Shown: in pieces, positions 9,473-17,597 of the stretch | Numbering within the stretch: the stretch's first letter is position 1 | Layout of the letters: each line of letters opens with the position of its first letter | Assembly: GCA_007126095.1 (NCBI GenBank) | Contig: SLBZ01000053.1 | Location: 1-34,530 of the forward strand | Reading direction: 5' to 3' | Length of the DNA: 34,530 nt | Origin: Aquisalimonas sp. | Lineage (GTDB): Bacteria > Pseudomonadota > Gammaproteobacteria > Nitrococcales > Aquisalimonadaceae | Made by a program: the position numbers and the translations under genes | The notes under the pieces: model-generated | The model's input: only the letters and a program-made list of their open reading frames with translations | Databases searched by the model: none | What the model was told of the DNA's origin: nothing

Positions 9473-10018
9473 TCACTTTTGCAGGTGCTCGCGCAACCGC
9501 GGGATGAGCGACACGAAATTGCACGGCTTGTGCCGGCGATCCAGCTGCGCCAGCAGAATGCCGTCCCAGGCCGTGGCGCAGGCACCGGACGACCCCGGCA
9601 GCACGAACACCAGGGTTCCGTTGGCAACGCCACCGACGGCACGGGACTGGATCGTCGAGCTGCCGATCTCCTGCCAGGACAGGTGCCGGAACAACTCCCC
9701 GAAACCGCTCACCTCCATGTCCAGCAGCGGCGTGATGGCCTCGGGGGTGGTGTCTCGGCCGGTAATGCCGGTACCTCCGGTGCTGATCACCACCTTGACG
9801 CCCTCATCGGCGATCCAGCGGGAGACCACCGCGCGCACCTGGTAGACGTCGTCACGCACCAGCGCCCGATCGGCAACGGTGTGGCCGGCGGCGGTGATGC
9901 GGCCGGCCAGCAGATCGCCGGACTTGTCGTCATCGGCGGTGCGGCTGTCCGACACGGTGAGCACCGCAATGGGGAGGGGCACGAAACCACTGGCATCCGG
10001 CGTCACGGCGTCACTCAT
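9473..10018 (-). CDS. moaB: Molybdenum cofactor biosynthesis protein B
   Basis: MoaB/MogA-type proteins bind molybdopterin and adenylate it before molybdenum insertion. The 181-residue product has the conserved VLTVSDSRTADDDKSGD near residues 19-36 and the molybdopterin-binding loop VVISTGGTGITGRDTTPEA, then LPGSSGACATAWDGIL and a C-terminal LIPRLREHL. The start at 10018 overlaps the end of moaE by 8 bp, which fits translational coupling; the longer frame upstream is a shadow inside moaE. It is the last gene of the moaD-moaE-moaB unit. MoaB in E. coli is dispensable while MogA does the adenylation; which role this protein plays is not resolved by sequence alone. Confidence 0.95.
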   Translation of the reverse strand: MSDAVTPDASGFVPLPIAVLTVSDSRTADDDKSGDLLAGRITAAGHTVADRALVRDDVYQVRAVVSRWIADEGVKVVISTGGTGITGRDTTPEAITPLLDMEVSGFGELFRHLSWQEIGSSTIQSRAVGGVANGTLVFVLPGSSGACATAWDGILLAQLDRRHKPCNFVSLIPRLREHLQK

Positions 10019-10475
10019 GGCCACGACCTCCGCGCTCTGTCTCTGTCGCCTCGGAGGTCTCCAGCGGCACACCGTCCTGATAGCCACTGCTGCCATCGGT
10101 GTAGAAGTCCTCCTTCCACACCGGAAGACGCTCCTTGAGCGTGTCGATGGCGTACTGACCGGCCTCGAAGGAGTCCGCCCGGTGCGCGGAGCGCACCGCC
10201 ACCAGCACACTGGCCTCGCCGATTTCCAGTTTGCCTATGCGGTGCATGATGCGGCACTCGGCGACCCCGAACCGCTGGATCGTCTCCTGCTCCAGCTCTT
10301 CCAGCACCTTCTCGGCCATGGGGCCGTATGCGGTGTAGCTCATGCCGGCGACGCCACGCCCCTGGTGGTGGTTGCGCACCACCCCGCCGAAGACCACGAA
10401 TGCACCGCAGGTGTCGTTCTCGGTCTCTGCCAGGAGCGTGTTCACGTCCAGCGGCGCTTCGGTAATGCGCTGCAT
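10011..10475 (-). CDS. moaE: Molybdopterin synthase catalytic subunit
   Basis: MoaE, with MoaD thiocarboxylate as sulfur donor, converts precursor Z (cPMP) to molybdopterin. The 154-residue product includes FGGVVRNHHQGRGVAGMSY near the N-terminus, MHRIGKLEIGEASVLVAV and the substrate-binding segment LKERLPVWKEDFY. The start at 10475 gives a TGATG overlap with moaD and places a GGAGGA ribosome-binding site about 7 bp upstream. An in-frame ATG at 10490 is less likely because that codon itself abuts the ribosome-binding site. The C-terminal tail is hydrophilic (SEATETERGG). Confidence 0.95.
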   Translation of the reverse strand: MQRITEAPLDVNTLLAETENDTCGAFVVFGGVVRNHHQGRGVAGMSYTAYGPMAEKVLEELEQETIQRFGVAECRIMHRIGKLEIGEASVLVAVRSAHRADSFEAGQYAIDTLKERLPVWKEDFYTDGSSGYQDGVPLETSEATETERGGRGHE

Positions 10476-10747
10476 CAGGTGTTCCTCCATTGGCCGGGAC
10501 CGCGACCGCCACTGACCGGTGGCAGCAGCACCAGGGGCTGGCGCGGGTCCACCGCGTCGGACCGGCGCACCAGACTCTCGCCCTGAGCGCAGGCCACCCG
10601 CGGCAGATGAGCGGAGAGCGCCGGCACGTCCTGCCGGAGCTGCGTGAGCACCTGGTCCACGGTGATGTCGTCATCCTTGAGGTCCACCTGCAGTGACCGC
10701 GTCCCCGCCACCTGCTGCAATACACCGTAAAACTGGACGTCCAGCAT
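10475..10747 (-). CDS. moaD: Molybdopterin synthase sulfur carrier subunit with post-GlyGly extension
   Basis: MoaD is a small ubiquitin-fold protein that carries sulfur as a C-terminal thiocarboxylate. The 90-residue product begins MLDVQFYGVLQQVAGTRSLQ and has the conserved end PLVLLPPVSGG. Known MoaD proteins end exactly at this Gly-Gly, which MoeB adenylates. Here nine more codons (RGPGQWRNT, residues 82-90) follow before the stop, and the stop overlaps the moaE start. Function would need removal of the tail or an unusual activation. The tail DNA also holds the moaE ribosome-binding site. No other stop codon occurs close after the GG in either other frame, so a simple one-base error does not explain it. 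Identity as MoaD is secure from fold features and position. Confidence 0.92.
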   Translation of the reverse strand: MLDVQFYGVLQQVAGTRSLQVDLKDDDITVDQVLTQLRQDVPALSAHLPRVACAQGESLVRRSDAVDPRQPLVLLPPVSGGRGPGQWRNT

Positions 10748-10886
10748 TGCACCTCCACGTCGGGTTTACGCCGTCGCGGCCCGCCGGCCAGCGACGCCCT
10801 CCTGGCATGAGTATGCCACACGTCCCGGCGACGCCCAGCGACCTTGTGTTATGGTGGGGCCTCAGTTCTGAACCGAGTGCTGCTCC

Positions 10887-11315
10887 ATGGAACTCCAGGA
10901 TCTCGTCGACACCTTTGAATTCCTCGATGACTGGGAAGACCGCTACCGGCTGCTCATCGACATGGGCAGGGACCTGCCGGATTTCCCGGACGAGGCGCGC
11001 ACCGAGGCCAACCGGGTGGACGGCTGCACCAGTAACGTCTGGCTGATCACCGACGTGGAGGACGGCAGCCCACCGCGGCTGCACTTCCGCGCTGACAGCG
11101 ACGCCTTCATCGTCAAGGGGCTGGTGGCCATCCTGCTGAAGGCGTACTCGGGCCGCACGCCGCAGGAGATCATGGATACGGATATCGAGGGGCTGTTCAA
11201 TCAGCTGGGGCTGGGCAAGCAGCTCACGCCCAACCGGCGGGACGGCTTCTTCGCCATGGTCAAGCGCATACACGGACTGGCAGCTCGCAACTCGGACGCT
11301 GCGGCCAACGCCTGA
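10887..11315 (+). CDS. sufE: SufE family cysteine desulfuration protein
   Basis: SufE accepts persulfide sulfur from the cysteine desulfurase SufS and passes it to Fe-S cluster assembly. The 142-residue product starts MELQDLVDTFEFLDDWEDRY. It carries the active-site Cys47 in the conserved segment RVDGCTSNVW, then FRADSDAFIVKGLVAILL and the C-terminal LGLGKQLTPNRRDGF. No sufS or other suf gene is adjacent, so it appears to be a stand-alone sufE (a CsdE-type role cannot be excluded). It diverges from moaD across a 139-bp gap and converges with an MDR oxidoreductase gene through a GC-rich hairpin. Confidence 0.94.
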   Translation: MELQDLVDTFEFLDDWEDRYRLLIDMGRDLPDFPDEARTEANRVDGCTSNVWLITDVEDGSPPRLHFRADSDAFIVKGLVAILLKAYSGRTPQEIMDTDIEGLFNQLGLGKQLTPNRRDGFFAMVKRIHGLAARNSDAAANA

Positions 11316-11331
11316 TACCTCCTCCGGGCCC

Positions 11332-11360
11332 CGGTGCCGCCGGCTCCGCCGACGGCACCG
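11332..11360. terminator. GC-rich stem-loop between convergent genes
   Basis: Between the sufE stop and the convergent oxidoreductase stop, CGGTGCCG (11332-11339) pairs perfectly with CGGCACCG (11353-11360), enclosing a second small stem CGGC/GCCG with loop TCC. There is no T-run on either side, so it may stabilise 3' ends rather than act as a classical intrinsic terminator. Confidence 0.4.
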
Positions 11361-11367
11361 TGATCGA

Positions 11368-12351
11368 TCAGCCCCGACCCGTGGTCAGTACGATCTTGCC
11401 CGTGGCTTCGCGGCTCAGCAGGCCGTTCAGGGCATCGGCAGCCTGTTCCAGCGGGAACGTCTTCCACACGTGCGGCTTGAGCTTGCCGTCGGCGTGCATG
11501 GCGAAGAGTTCCTGAAAGTTCTTCGCATTATCCTGGGGCTGCCGGCGCACGAAGTCCCCCCAGAATACGCCCACCACGCTGGAGCCCTTCAGAAGCGGCA
11601 GGTTGGCGGGAATCTTCGGGATGGTGCCGCTGGCGAAGCCGATGATCAGCAGGCGGCCGTTCCAGTTGATGCAGCGCAGGGCCTGCTCGCACGCCTCACC
11701 ACCCACGGGATCATAGATGACGTCGGCGCCCTTGCCCCCGGTGAGCTCTTTCACCTTGTCCTTGAGGCTGCCTTCGCTGTAGTTCACCAGTTCGTCGGCG
11801 CCGTGCTCGCGGGCCACTTCCAGTTTGGCATCGGAACTGGCGGCGGCGATCACTCGGGCGCCCATGGCCTTGCCCAGCTCCACGGCCGCCAGGCCCACAC
11901 CACCGGATGCACCCAAAACCAGCAGCGTCTCGCCGGCAGCCAGGTTGGCGCGCTGTTTAAGGGCATGATACGAGGTGCCGTAGACCATCGGAAAGCCGCT
12001 GCCGGTGACGTAATCCATGGTCGACGGCATGGGCAGCACGCGGTCGGCGCCGATCACGACTTCCTCGGCGAAGCCACCCCAGCCGGTGAGCGACATCACC
12101 GGGTCGCCGACCTTGACGTTGGTGACACCGGCGCCCACTTCCAGCACTTCACCGGCCACTTCCGAACCGGGCGAGAACGGCAGATCCGGCTGGATCTGGT
12201 ATTTGCCCTGGATGATCAGCGTGTCGGGGAAGTTCACACCGCAGGCGTGAATGCCGATACGGACTTCGTTCTCGCCCACGGCGGGGCTTGCCACGTCCTC
12301 GGTCACCAGGGATTCCGGTGGTCCGTGCTCCTTGCAGAGTACTGCGCGCAT
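11368..12351 (-). CDS. NADPH:quinone oxidoreductase family protein (zinc-independent MDR)
   Basis: A 327-residue medium-chain dehydrogenase/reductase of the quinone oxidoreductase type. It starts MRAVLCKEHGPPESL. The GroES-like N-terminal domain includes CGVNFPDTLIIQGKYQ and PFSPGSEVAG, and the nucleotide-binding motif is VLGASGGVGLAAVELGKAMG. The terminal helix region is ALNGLLSREATGKIVL. Structural and catalytic zinc cysteine patterns are absent, as usual in this subfamily. AGGAG precedes the ATG at 12351; the frame extends upstream to 12420 through a palindromic repeat and is not coding there. It is the last gene of the TetR-containing operon, separated from the previous gene by 115 bp that holds the repeat, so it may be partly uncoupled. 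Confidence 0.9.
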   Translation of the reverse strand: MRAVLCKEHGPPESLVTEDVASPAVGENEVRIGIHACGVNFPDTLIIQGKYQIQPDLPFSPGSEVAGEVLEVGAGVTNVKVGDPVMSLTGWGGFAEEVVIGADRVLPMPSTMDYVTGSGFPMVYGTSYHALKQRANLAAGETLLVLGASGGVGLAAVELGKAMGARVIAAASSDAKLEVAREHGADELVNYSEGSLKDKVKELTGGKGADVIYDPVGGEACEQALRCINWNGRLLIIGFASGTIPKIPANLPLLKGSSVVGVFWGDFVRRQPQDNAKNFQELFAMHADGKLKPHVWKTFPLEQAADALNGLLSREATGKIVLTTGRG

Positions 12352-12401
12352 GGTGCTGTCTCCTCGCTCGTCTATGGTCGTGTCTTGCATGGACATGGAA
12401 T

Positions 12402-12427
12402 GGTGGACCTGAAGGTCCACCCTACGG
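12402..12427. repeat. REP-like palindromic repeat, family 1 (single copy)
   Basis: A hairpin unit between two MDR genes: GGTGGACC (12402-12409), loop TGAA, GGTCCACC (12414-12421), followed by CTACGG. The same unit occurs twice near 22.85-22.92 kb with compensating base changes, so this is a dispersed palindromic repeat. Confidence 0.8.
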
Positions 12428-12466
12428 TTCTGTGATGGTGCCGTTGCATGACGGTGCCTGCGGTCG

Positions 12467-13474
12467 TCAGTCGTCCTGCACCTTGATGACCAGCTTGCCG
12501 AAGTTCTCGCCCCGGAACAGCATCATCAGGTGCTTCTGGAAGTCGTCGATACCGTGCACCACGTGCTCTTTCGCCTGGAGCTTGCCCTCCTGGATCCACT
12601 GGGCCATCTCACGGGCCGCCTCGTCGTAGCGACTGGCGTAGTCGAACACCACGAAGCCCTCCATCCGCGCCCGGTTCACCAGCAGCGACATGTAGTTTCG
12701 CGGCCCGACCAGGGCGTCGGCATTGTTGTACTGGGAGATGGCGCCGCAGAGCACCACGCGGGCGTTCAGCCGCAGCCGGGACAGCGCCCCTTCCAGGATC
12801 TCGCCGCCGACGTTGTCGAAGTAGACATCCACGCCCTTCGGGCAGGCACGCTTGATGCCCTTGGCCGCAGCTTCGGCCTTGTAGTCCACGACATCGTCGA
12901 AGCCCACCTCGCGGGCGAAGTTGCACTTGTCCTCGCCGCCGGCGATGCCCACGGCGGTGCAGCCCTTGATCTTCGCGATCTGGCCGACGGTGGCCCCCAC
13001 GGCGCCGGCTGCACCGGAGACCAGTACGGTGTCGCCCGCTTTCGGCTGGCCGACTTCCAGCAGGCCGAAGTAGGCGGTCATGCCCGGCATGCCCAGCACA
13101 CCCAGGTACCGCTCCAGCGGTGCAATGGACGGATCCACCTTGTGCACGCCCTTGCCGTCGGACACGGCGTAGTGCTGCACGCCGAACATGCCGCTGACGT
13201 AATCGCCCTCAGCAAAGTGGCTGTTGCGCGAACTGACGACCCGGCCGACAGCGCCGGCACGCATGACGTCGCCCAGCTCCACCGGTTCAATGTACGAGCG
13301 GCCTGCGTTCATCCAGCCGCGCATGGCGGGATCCACGGAAAGGTAAAGTACCTTGACCAGGAACTCGCCCTCGCCCGCCTCGGGCACCGGCGTCTCACTG
13401 ACCTCGAAAATCTCCGGGGCGGGCTCGCCCTCGGGGCGCTGGATCAATTTGACCTGACGGTTGTTGTCACTCAA
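12467..13474 (-). CDS. NADP-dependent oxidoreductase (MDR, CurA/YncB-like)
   Basis: A 335-residue MDR-family reductase related to E. coli CurA and leukotriene B4 12-hydroxydehydrogenases, which reduce double bonds of enones or 15-oxoprostaglandin-like compounds with NADPH. Visible family blocks are LYLSVDPAMRGWMNAGRSYI, the glycine-rich LVSGAAGAVGATVGQIAK, the segment VDVYFDNVGGEILEGALSRL, and the end FRGENFGKLVIKV. The start is TTG at 13474 (TTG AGT GAC AAC): GAGGAG lies about 7 bp upstream and no ATG fits. It sits 16 bp after the acyl-CoA dehydrogenase gene and is almost certainly cotranscribed with it. Native substrate unknown. Confidence 0.92.
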   Translation of the reverse strand: MSDNNRQVKLIQRPEGEPAPEIFEVSETPVPEAGEGEFLVKVLYLSVDPAMRGWMNAGRSYIEPVELGDVMRAGAVGRVVSSRNSHFAEGDYVSGMFGVQHYAVSDGKGVHKVDPSIAPLERYLGVLGMPGMTAYFGLLEVGQPKAGDTVLVSGAAGAVGATVGQIAKIKGCTAVGIAGGEDKCNFAREVGFDDVVDYKAEAAAKGIKRACPKGVDVYFDNVGGEILEGALSRLRLNARVVLCGAISQYNNADALVGPRNYMSLLVNRARMEGFVVFDYASRYDEAAREMAQWIQEGKLQAKEHVVHGIDDFQKHLMMLFRGENFGKLVIKVQDD

Positions 13475-13490
13475 TGGTCTCTCCTCGGTT

Positions 13491-15290
13491 TCAGAACCAG
13501 TCCTCGCGCATGGCGAGGCAGGTGTCGTCGAGCCCCTGAAGCAGGCGGCTCTGATGCTCGATCCGGGGCAGTTCCCAGCGCAGGTAGTAGCGCGCCGCCT
13601 GGAGCTTGCCCTGATAGAAGGCGGTGTCGTCCGCGTGGGCATTCGGCAGGGCGCGTGCCGCCACCGTGGCCTGACGCAGCCACAGCCAGCTGACGACGAA
13701 CCGGCCCATGAGGTCCAGGTACACGGAGGCATTGGCCATGACCCGCTCGGGGCCCTCGCTGCCGAACGCCTCGCCAAGCGCCCTCGCAGTGGCGGTGACC
13801 GTGCCCATGGCCTGCTCCAGGTCGGCCGCCAGTGGCGCCGTCTCGTCATGACCGCGGGCTTCCTCAATCGCGGCGCTCACGCGGGTGAGCAACGCCTTGA
13901 AGCCGGCACCGCCGTTCTGGTGCATCTTCCGCCCCAGCAGGTCCATGCCCTGGATGCCGTTGGTGCCCTCATGGATGGGGTTGAGCCGGTTGTCGCGGTA
14001 GAACTGCTCCACCGGGTAGTCCCGGGTGTAACCGGCACCACCCAGCACCTGGATGGCCAGGTCGTTGGCCTTGCAGCCGTACTCGGCAGTCCACGACTTC
14101 ACCACCGGGGTCAGCAGATCCAGCAGCTCCTGCGCCTCGGCGCGGCTCGCCTTGTCGGGGCCGGTGCTGGTGTCATCGAACAGCGAGGCGGCGTAGAGAC
14201 ACAGCGCCATGCCACCCTCGGCGTACGCTTTCTGCTCCAGCAGCATGCGGCGCACATCGGCGTGCCGGATGATGGGGATCTGACCGCCCTCGCCCTTGGC
14301 CGTCACCGGCCGCCCCTGGGGGCGGTTGCGGGCGTAGTCGAGGCTGTGCAGGTAACCGGTGTAGCCCAGCAGGGCCGCGCCCACGCCCACGCCGATCCGC
14401 GCCTCGTTCATCATGTGGAACATGTAGGCCAGGCCCTTGTTGGCCTCACCCACCAGATAGCCGTGGCAGTCGCCGTTGTCGCCGAAGTTGAGCACGGTGG
14501 ACGTGGTGCCGCGATAGCCCATCTTGTGCAGCAACCCCGCCAGGGTGACGTCGTTGGGCTCGGCCGGGTTGCCGTCGGCGTCCAGGCGGTACTTGGGCAC
14601 GATGAACAGGGAGATCCCCTTCACCCCCGCCGGTGCACCCTCGATGCGCGCGATCACCATGTGGACGATGTTGTCGGTGATGTCCTGCTCGCCACCGGAG
14701 ATGTAGATCTTGTTGCCGACAATGCGGTAACTGCCGTCGTCCTGCGGGATGGCGCGGGTGCGCAGATCGCCCAACGAAGACCCGGCGTGGGGCTCGGTGA
14801 GCGCCATGGTGCCGGAGAACCGGCCATCGAGCATGGGCGGCAGCCAGCGCTCCTTCTGCTCCGCACTGCCGTGGGCGCCCAGGAGGTTGCCGGCCGCCAC
14901 GGTGAGGAACGGATAAGCGGCGGTGGAGACGTTGGCGGCGAAGAAGTAGCCGTGACACGCCTGCTGGATGGTGGTGGGCATCTGCATGCCACCGTCTTCA
15001 GCGTCGTGATGGGCGGCCAGGAAGCCGGCCTCGGCAAAGGCGTGCCATGCCGTCTTGGTCTCGGGGATGGTCTCGGCCCGACCATCCCGGAACACCGGCT
15101 CGTTCTCGTCGCCCTTGCGGTTGTGCGGGGCAAACTGCTCCTCGGCGATCTGCCGAGCCGTCTCCAGCGCCGCGTCGAAGGTCTCGCGGCTGTGTTCGGC
15201 GAAGCGCTCGCGCTGCGTCAGCGCCTCGATGCCCAGCAGTTCATAGAGCTGGAACCGCAGGTCGCGGCTGTTGATCAGCATTTCGTTCAT
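13491..15290 (-). CDS. Acyl-CoA dehydrogenase (large, C-terminal-domain type)
   Basis: A 599-residue FAD-dependent acyl-CoA dehydrogenase of the longer subclass with an additional C-terminal helical domain. It oxidises acyl-CoA to enoyl-CoA and passes electrons to ETF. The family blocks GTMALTEPHAGSSLGDLRTR (FAD/substrate binding), GNKIYISGGEQD, EARIGVGVGAALLGY and QVLGGAGYTRDYPVEQFYRD are clear. IHEGTNGIQGMDLLGRK carries the probable catalytic Glu. It starts at the ATG at 15290 (a second in-frame ATG is 9 bp downstream). It is 22 bp after an SDR gene and 16 bp before an MDR gene. The preferred chain length or branching cannot be read from the sequence. Confidence 0.95.
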   Translation of the reverse strand: MNEMLINSRDLRFQLYELLGIEALTQRERFAEHSRETFDAALETARQIAEEQFAPHNRKGDENEPVFRDGRAETIPETKTAWHAFAEAGFLAAHHDAEDGGMQMPTTIQQACHGYFFAANVSTAAYPFLTVAAGNLLGAHGSAEQKERWLPPMLDGRFSGTMALTEPHAGSSLGDLRTRAIPQDDGSYRIVGNKIYISGGEQDITDNIVHMVIARIEGAPAGVKGISLFIVPKYRLDADGNPAEPNDVTLAGLLHKMGYRGTTSTVLNFGDNGDCHGYLVGEANKGLAYMFHMMNEARIGVGVGAALLGYTGYLHSLDYARNRPQGRPVTAKGEGGQIPIIRHADVRRMLLEQKAYAEGGMALCLYAASLFDDTSTGPDKASRAEAQELLDLLTPVVKSWTAEYGCKANDLAIQVLGGAGYTRDYPVEQFYRDNRLNPIHEGTNGIQGMDLLGRKMHQNGGAGFKALLTRVSAAIEEARGHDETAPLAADLEQAMGTVTATARALGEAFGSEGPERVMANASVYLDLMGRFVVSWLWLRQATVAARALPNAHADDTAFYQGKLQAARYYLRWELPRIEHQSRLLQGLDDTCLAMREDWF

Positions 15291-15312
15291 GTACGTAATC
15301 CCGGTTATCGCG

Positions 15313-16074
15313 CTATTGCGCGGTCATGCCGCCATCGACGGCAAGCTGATGGCCATTGACGAAACTCGCCGCGTCCGAGCACAGCCAGACCACCGCTTCC
15401 GCCACTTCGCCGGGCTCGCCGAGCCGGCGCATGGGCGAGTTACGTACCAGCTTCTCGGCAAGATCCGGGCGGCCCGTCAGGGAGCGCTGGAACATCTCGG
15501 TGCGGATGGTGCTTGGACACACGGCATTCACGCGCACGCCCATGCGGCCGTACTCCAGCGCCGCGGTGCGCGTCAGGCCGACGACACCGTGCTTGCTCGC
15601 GGCATAGGGCCCAAGCAGCGGCGCACCCACCAGCCCGGCCACCGAGGCCAGGTTGACTATGCTGCCCCGCCCCTGCCGGACCATCTGCGGCAGCTCGTGC
15701 TTCAGGCACAGCCACACGCCCTTGAGATTGATCTCCTGGATGCGATCCCAGTCTTCGTCGCCGACGTCCGCGAGGGCCTGCAGGCCATGCTCGACGCCGG
15801 CGTTGTTCACCGCGCAGTCAAGCTGGCCATGGGCCTCCACGATGGCCTGCATGAGGTCACGGACTTCGTCGGGCTCGCGCACGTCCAGGGGCAGGAAGCG
15901 GGCGTCCACCCCCTGCTCCCGGGCGGCGGCCGCCGCTTTCTCGCCCTCCTTGCGGAGGATGTCCGCAATCACCAGGGTGGCGCCCCGTGCCGCCAGGCGC
16001 TCGACGATGGCCCGCCCGATCCCGGACGCGCCGCCGGTGACTAGCACCACCTTGCCCTTGAAGTCCCCGACCAT
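15313..16074 (-). CDS. SDR-family oxidoreductase (second SDR of the operon)
   Basis: A classical short-chain dehydrogenase of 253 residues. The cofactor motif is VLVTGGASGIGRAI near residues 10-23, NNAG at about 90-93, the catalytic Ser in IVNLASVAGL, and YAASK as the active-site Tyr-Lys pair. The C-terminal CSDAASFVNGHQLAVDGG is typical of the family. Acidic residues after the second strand (VIADILRKEG) suggest NAD rather than NADP preference, by family rule. It lies 9 bp downstream of another SDR gene and 22 bp upstream of the acyl-CoA dehydrogenase. Probably a 3-hydroxyacyl-CoA or alcohol dehydrogenase in the same pathway; that is inference from context. Confidence 0.92.
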   Translation of the reverse strand: MVGDFKGKVVLVTGGASGIGRAIVERLAARGATLVIADILRKEGEKAAAAAREQGVDARFLPLDVREPDEVRDLMQAIVEAHGQLDCAVNNAGVEHGLQALADVGDEDWDRIQEINLKGVWLCLKHELPQMVRQGRGSIVNLASVAGLVGAPLLGPYAASKHGVVGLTRTAALEYGRMGVRVNAVCPSTIRTEMFQRSLTGRPDLAEKLVRNSPMRRLGEPGEVAEAVVWLCSDAASFVNGHQLAVDGGMTAQ

Positions 16075-16083
16075 GACGCCTCC

Positions 16084-16851
16084 TCAGGCCAGCAGGCCAC
16101 CGTCCACGTTGACGCAGGTTCCGGTCGCGTAACTGGATGCGTCGGAGGCGAGGTACAGAATCGTGCCGGCCATCTCCTCGGGCTCGGCGTGGCGCTGCAT
16201 AGGGATGGATGTCATCACGCCCTTGCGCACGTCCTCGTTCTCGAACAGCGCCGAAGCGAACCTGGTCTTGGTCAGACCCGGCAGCAGCGCGTTGCAGCGG
16301 ATGTTGAACTGCGCGCACTCCTTGGCGAAGGCCTTGGTCATGTTGATCACCGCCGCCTTGCTGATGGAGTAGATGCCCTGCATGTTGCCGGGGCTGACGC
16401 CGTTGATGGAGGCGACGTTGACGATGCTGCCACCACCCTGTTCGCGCATGATCTTGCCGGCCTCGGTGGACATGAAGAAGTAGCCACGGACGTTGACGTC
16501 CACGGTCTTCTGGTAGGCGCCCAGATCGGTGTCGAGAATGTGTCCGAAATAGGGGTTGGCGGCGGCGTTGTTCACCAGGATGTCGAGCCGGCCGTGGGCC
16601 TCGCGGATGTGTTCGAAGATCGCGGTGATCTGCTCCATGGTGCCCACGTGACAGGCGAAAGCCGATGCCTTGCCGCCGTCGGCACGGATACTCTCGGCCA
16701 CCTCTTCGCACACCTCCTGCTTGCGGCTGGAGACGATCACATGGGCACCGTGGTGCGCCAGCAGCCGCGCACTGGCTTCGCCGATCCCGCGGCTGGCGCC
16801 GGTCACCAGTGCCACGCGGCCGGTCAGGTCGAACAGGTTCTTCTGTGTCAT
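16084..16851 (-). CDS. SDR-family oxidoreductase (first SDR of the operon)
   Basis: A classical short-chain dehydrogenase of 255 residues. Motifs are VALVTGASRGIGEASARLL, NNAAANPYFG (the NNAG-type motif), VNVASINGVSPG with the catalytic Ser, and YSISK. The basic segment VSSRKQE after the second strand would favour NADP(H), contrasting with its neighbour and hinting that the two SDRs act in different steps or directions. The start ATG overlaps the TetR stop as ATGA, so translation is coupled to the regulator gene. Substrate not identified. Confidence 0.92.
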   Translation of the reverse strand: MTQKNLFDLTGRVALVTGASRGIGEASARLLAHHGAHVIVSSRKQEVCEEVAESIRADGGKASAFACHVGTMEQITAIFEHIREAHGRLDILVNNAAANPYFGHILDTDLGAYQKTVDVNVRGYFFMSTEAGKIMREQGGGSIVNVASINGVSPGNMQGIYSISKAAVINMTKAFAKECAQFNIRCNALLPGLTKTRFASALFENEDVRKGVMTSIPMQRHAEPEEMAGTILYLASDASSYATGTCVNVDGGLLA

Positions 16852-17597
16852 TGGTGCTTCTCTCCCGTAACGGTTGTCGCCGTCGCTGCCGGCTCGCGGC
16901 GGACGACGGCGGACTCAACAAAGGCGATCATGCCATCAGCGTAGCCGTCCGCGCTGATGTTGCGCCGTCGATACTTCCAGCGCTTGAGGTACCACTCCTG
17001 CAACAGCGGCTTGATCAGTGCCGCGGTGAATTCCGGGTCCTCGATCCGGTAAACGCCCCGGGCCATCCCCTCTTCCAGCAGCCCGATGATCAGCCGCTCG
17101 GTCCGCAGCTCACCGGCGATGGCACGCTCGCGCGCGTCGCGGTCGAAGTGGCGGGACTCCATGTAGGAGAAATAGAACCACGGCTGCAGCACCTCGGTGA
17201 CGTACACGTGCGTGCGCAACACGTGACGCAGCCGGGCAACCGGATCGGTAACCGCGTCCGGAATGCGCAGGGTGCGATCCACCACGACCCGGCCGTAGCT
17301 GAGGATCATGCCGAGCAGGCGGTCCTTGCTTTCAATGTAGGAGTACAGCGATCCCATGCTGATGCCGGTGGCCTCGCTGAGGTCGCGCACGCTGGTGGCC
17401 TGAAAACCGCTGTGGTTGCTGATCTCCAGGGTCTTCTCGAAGATCAGCCCCAGCTTGCGCAGCGCCACGGCCTCCGACTTGATGCGGATGACGTCCTGGT
17501 GGCGCTCGTAGACCTCCCGCAGGAATTCCTCCTGCCGGCTGCACAGCGCCCGGTGAAAGGCGGGAAAACCCTCGCTGTCTGTCGCCATCGCTGTCAT
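16848..17597 (-). CDS. TetR/AcrR family transcriptional regulator
   Basis: A 249-residue one-domain regulator of the TetR family. The N-terminal helix-turn-helix is in FEKTLEISNHSGFQATSVRD and LSEATGISMGSLYSYIESKD, with the usual first helix before it. The C-terminal ligand-binding region is all-helical and not assignable to a ligand. The start ATG at 17597 overlaps the stop of the histidine phosphatase gene as ATGA; a second ATG lies at 17588. The stop overlaps the next SDR start as ATGA. The 30-bp palindrome at 18313-18342, in front of the first gene of this operon, is a good candidate for its operator, which would make it autoregulatory. The inducer is likely an acyl-CoA or related metabolite, by analogy only. 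Confidence 0.93.
   Translation of the reverse strand: MTAMATDSEGFPAFHRALCSRQEEFLREVYERHQDVIRIKSEAVALRKLGLIFEKTLEISNHSGFQATSVRDLSEATGISMGSLYSYIESKDRLLGMILSYGRVVVDRTLRIPDAVTDPVARLRHVLRTHVYVTEVLQPWFYFSYMESRHFDRDARERAIAGELRTERLIIGLLEEGMARGVYRIEDPEFTAALIKPLLQEWYLKRWKYRRRNISADGYADGMIAFVESAVVRREPAATATTVTGEKHQ

Noticed and set aside
13461..15359. A 632-codon open frame on the plus strand opposite the acyl-CoA dehydrogenase gene
   Set aside because: It has no family resemblance, is rich in His, Arg, Val and Gly as expected for antisense frames in GC-rich DNA, and lies exactly opposite a well-conserved gene. Similar long shadows opposite ectB, proS, fdhF and the acyl-CoA synthetase were rejected for the same reason.
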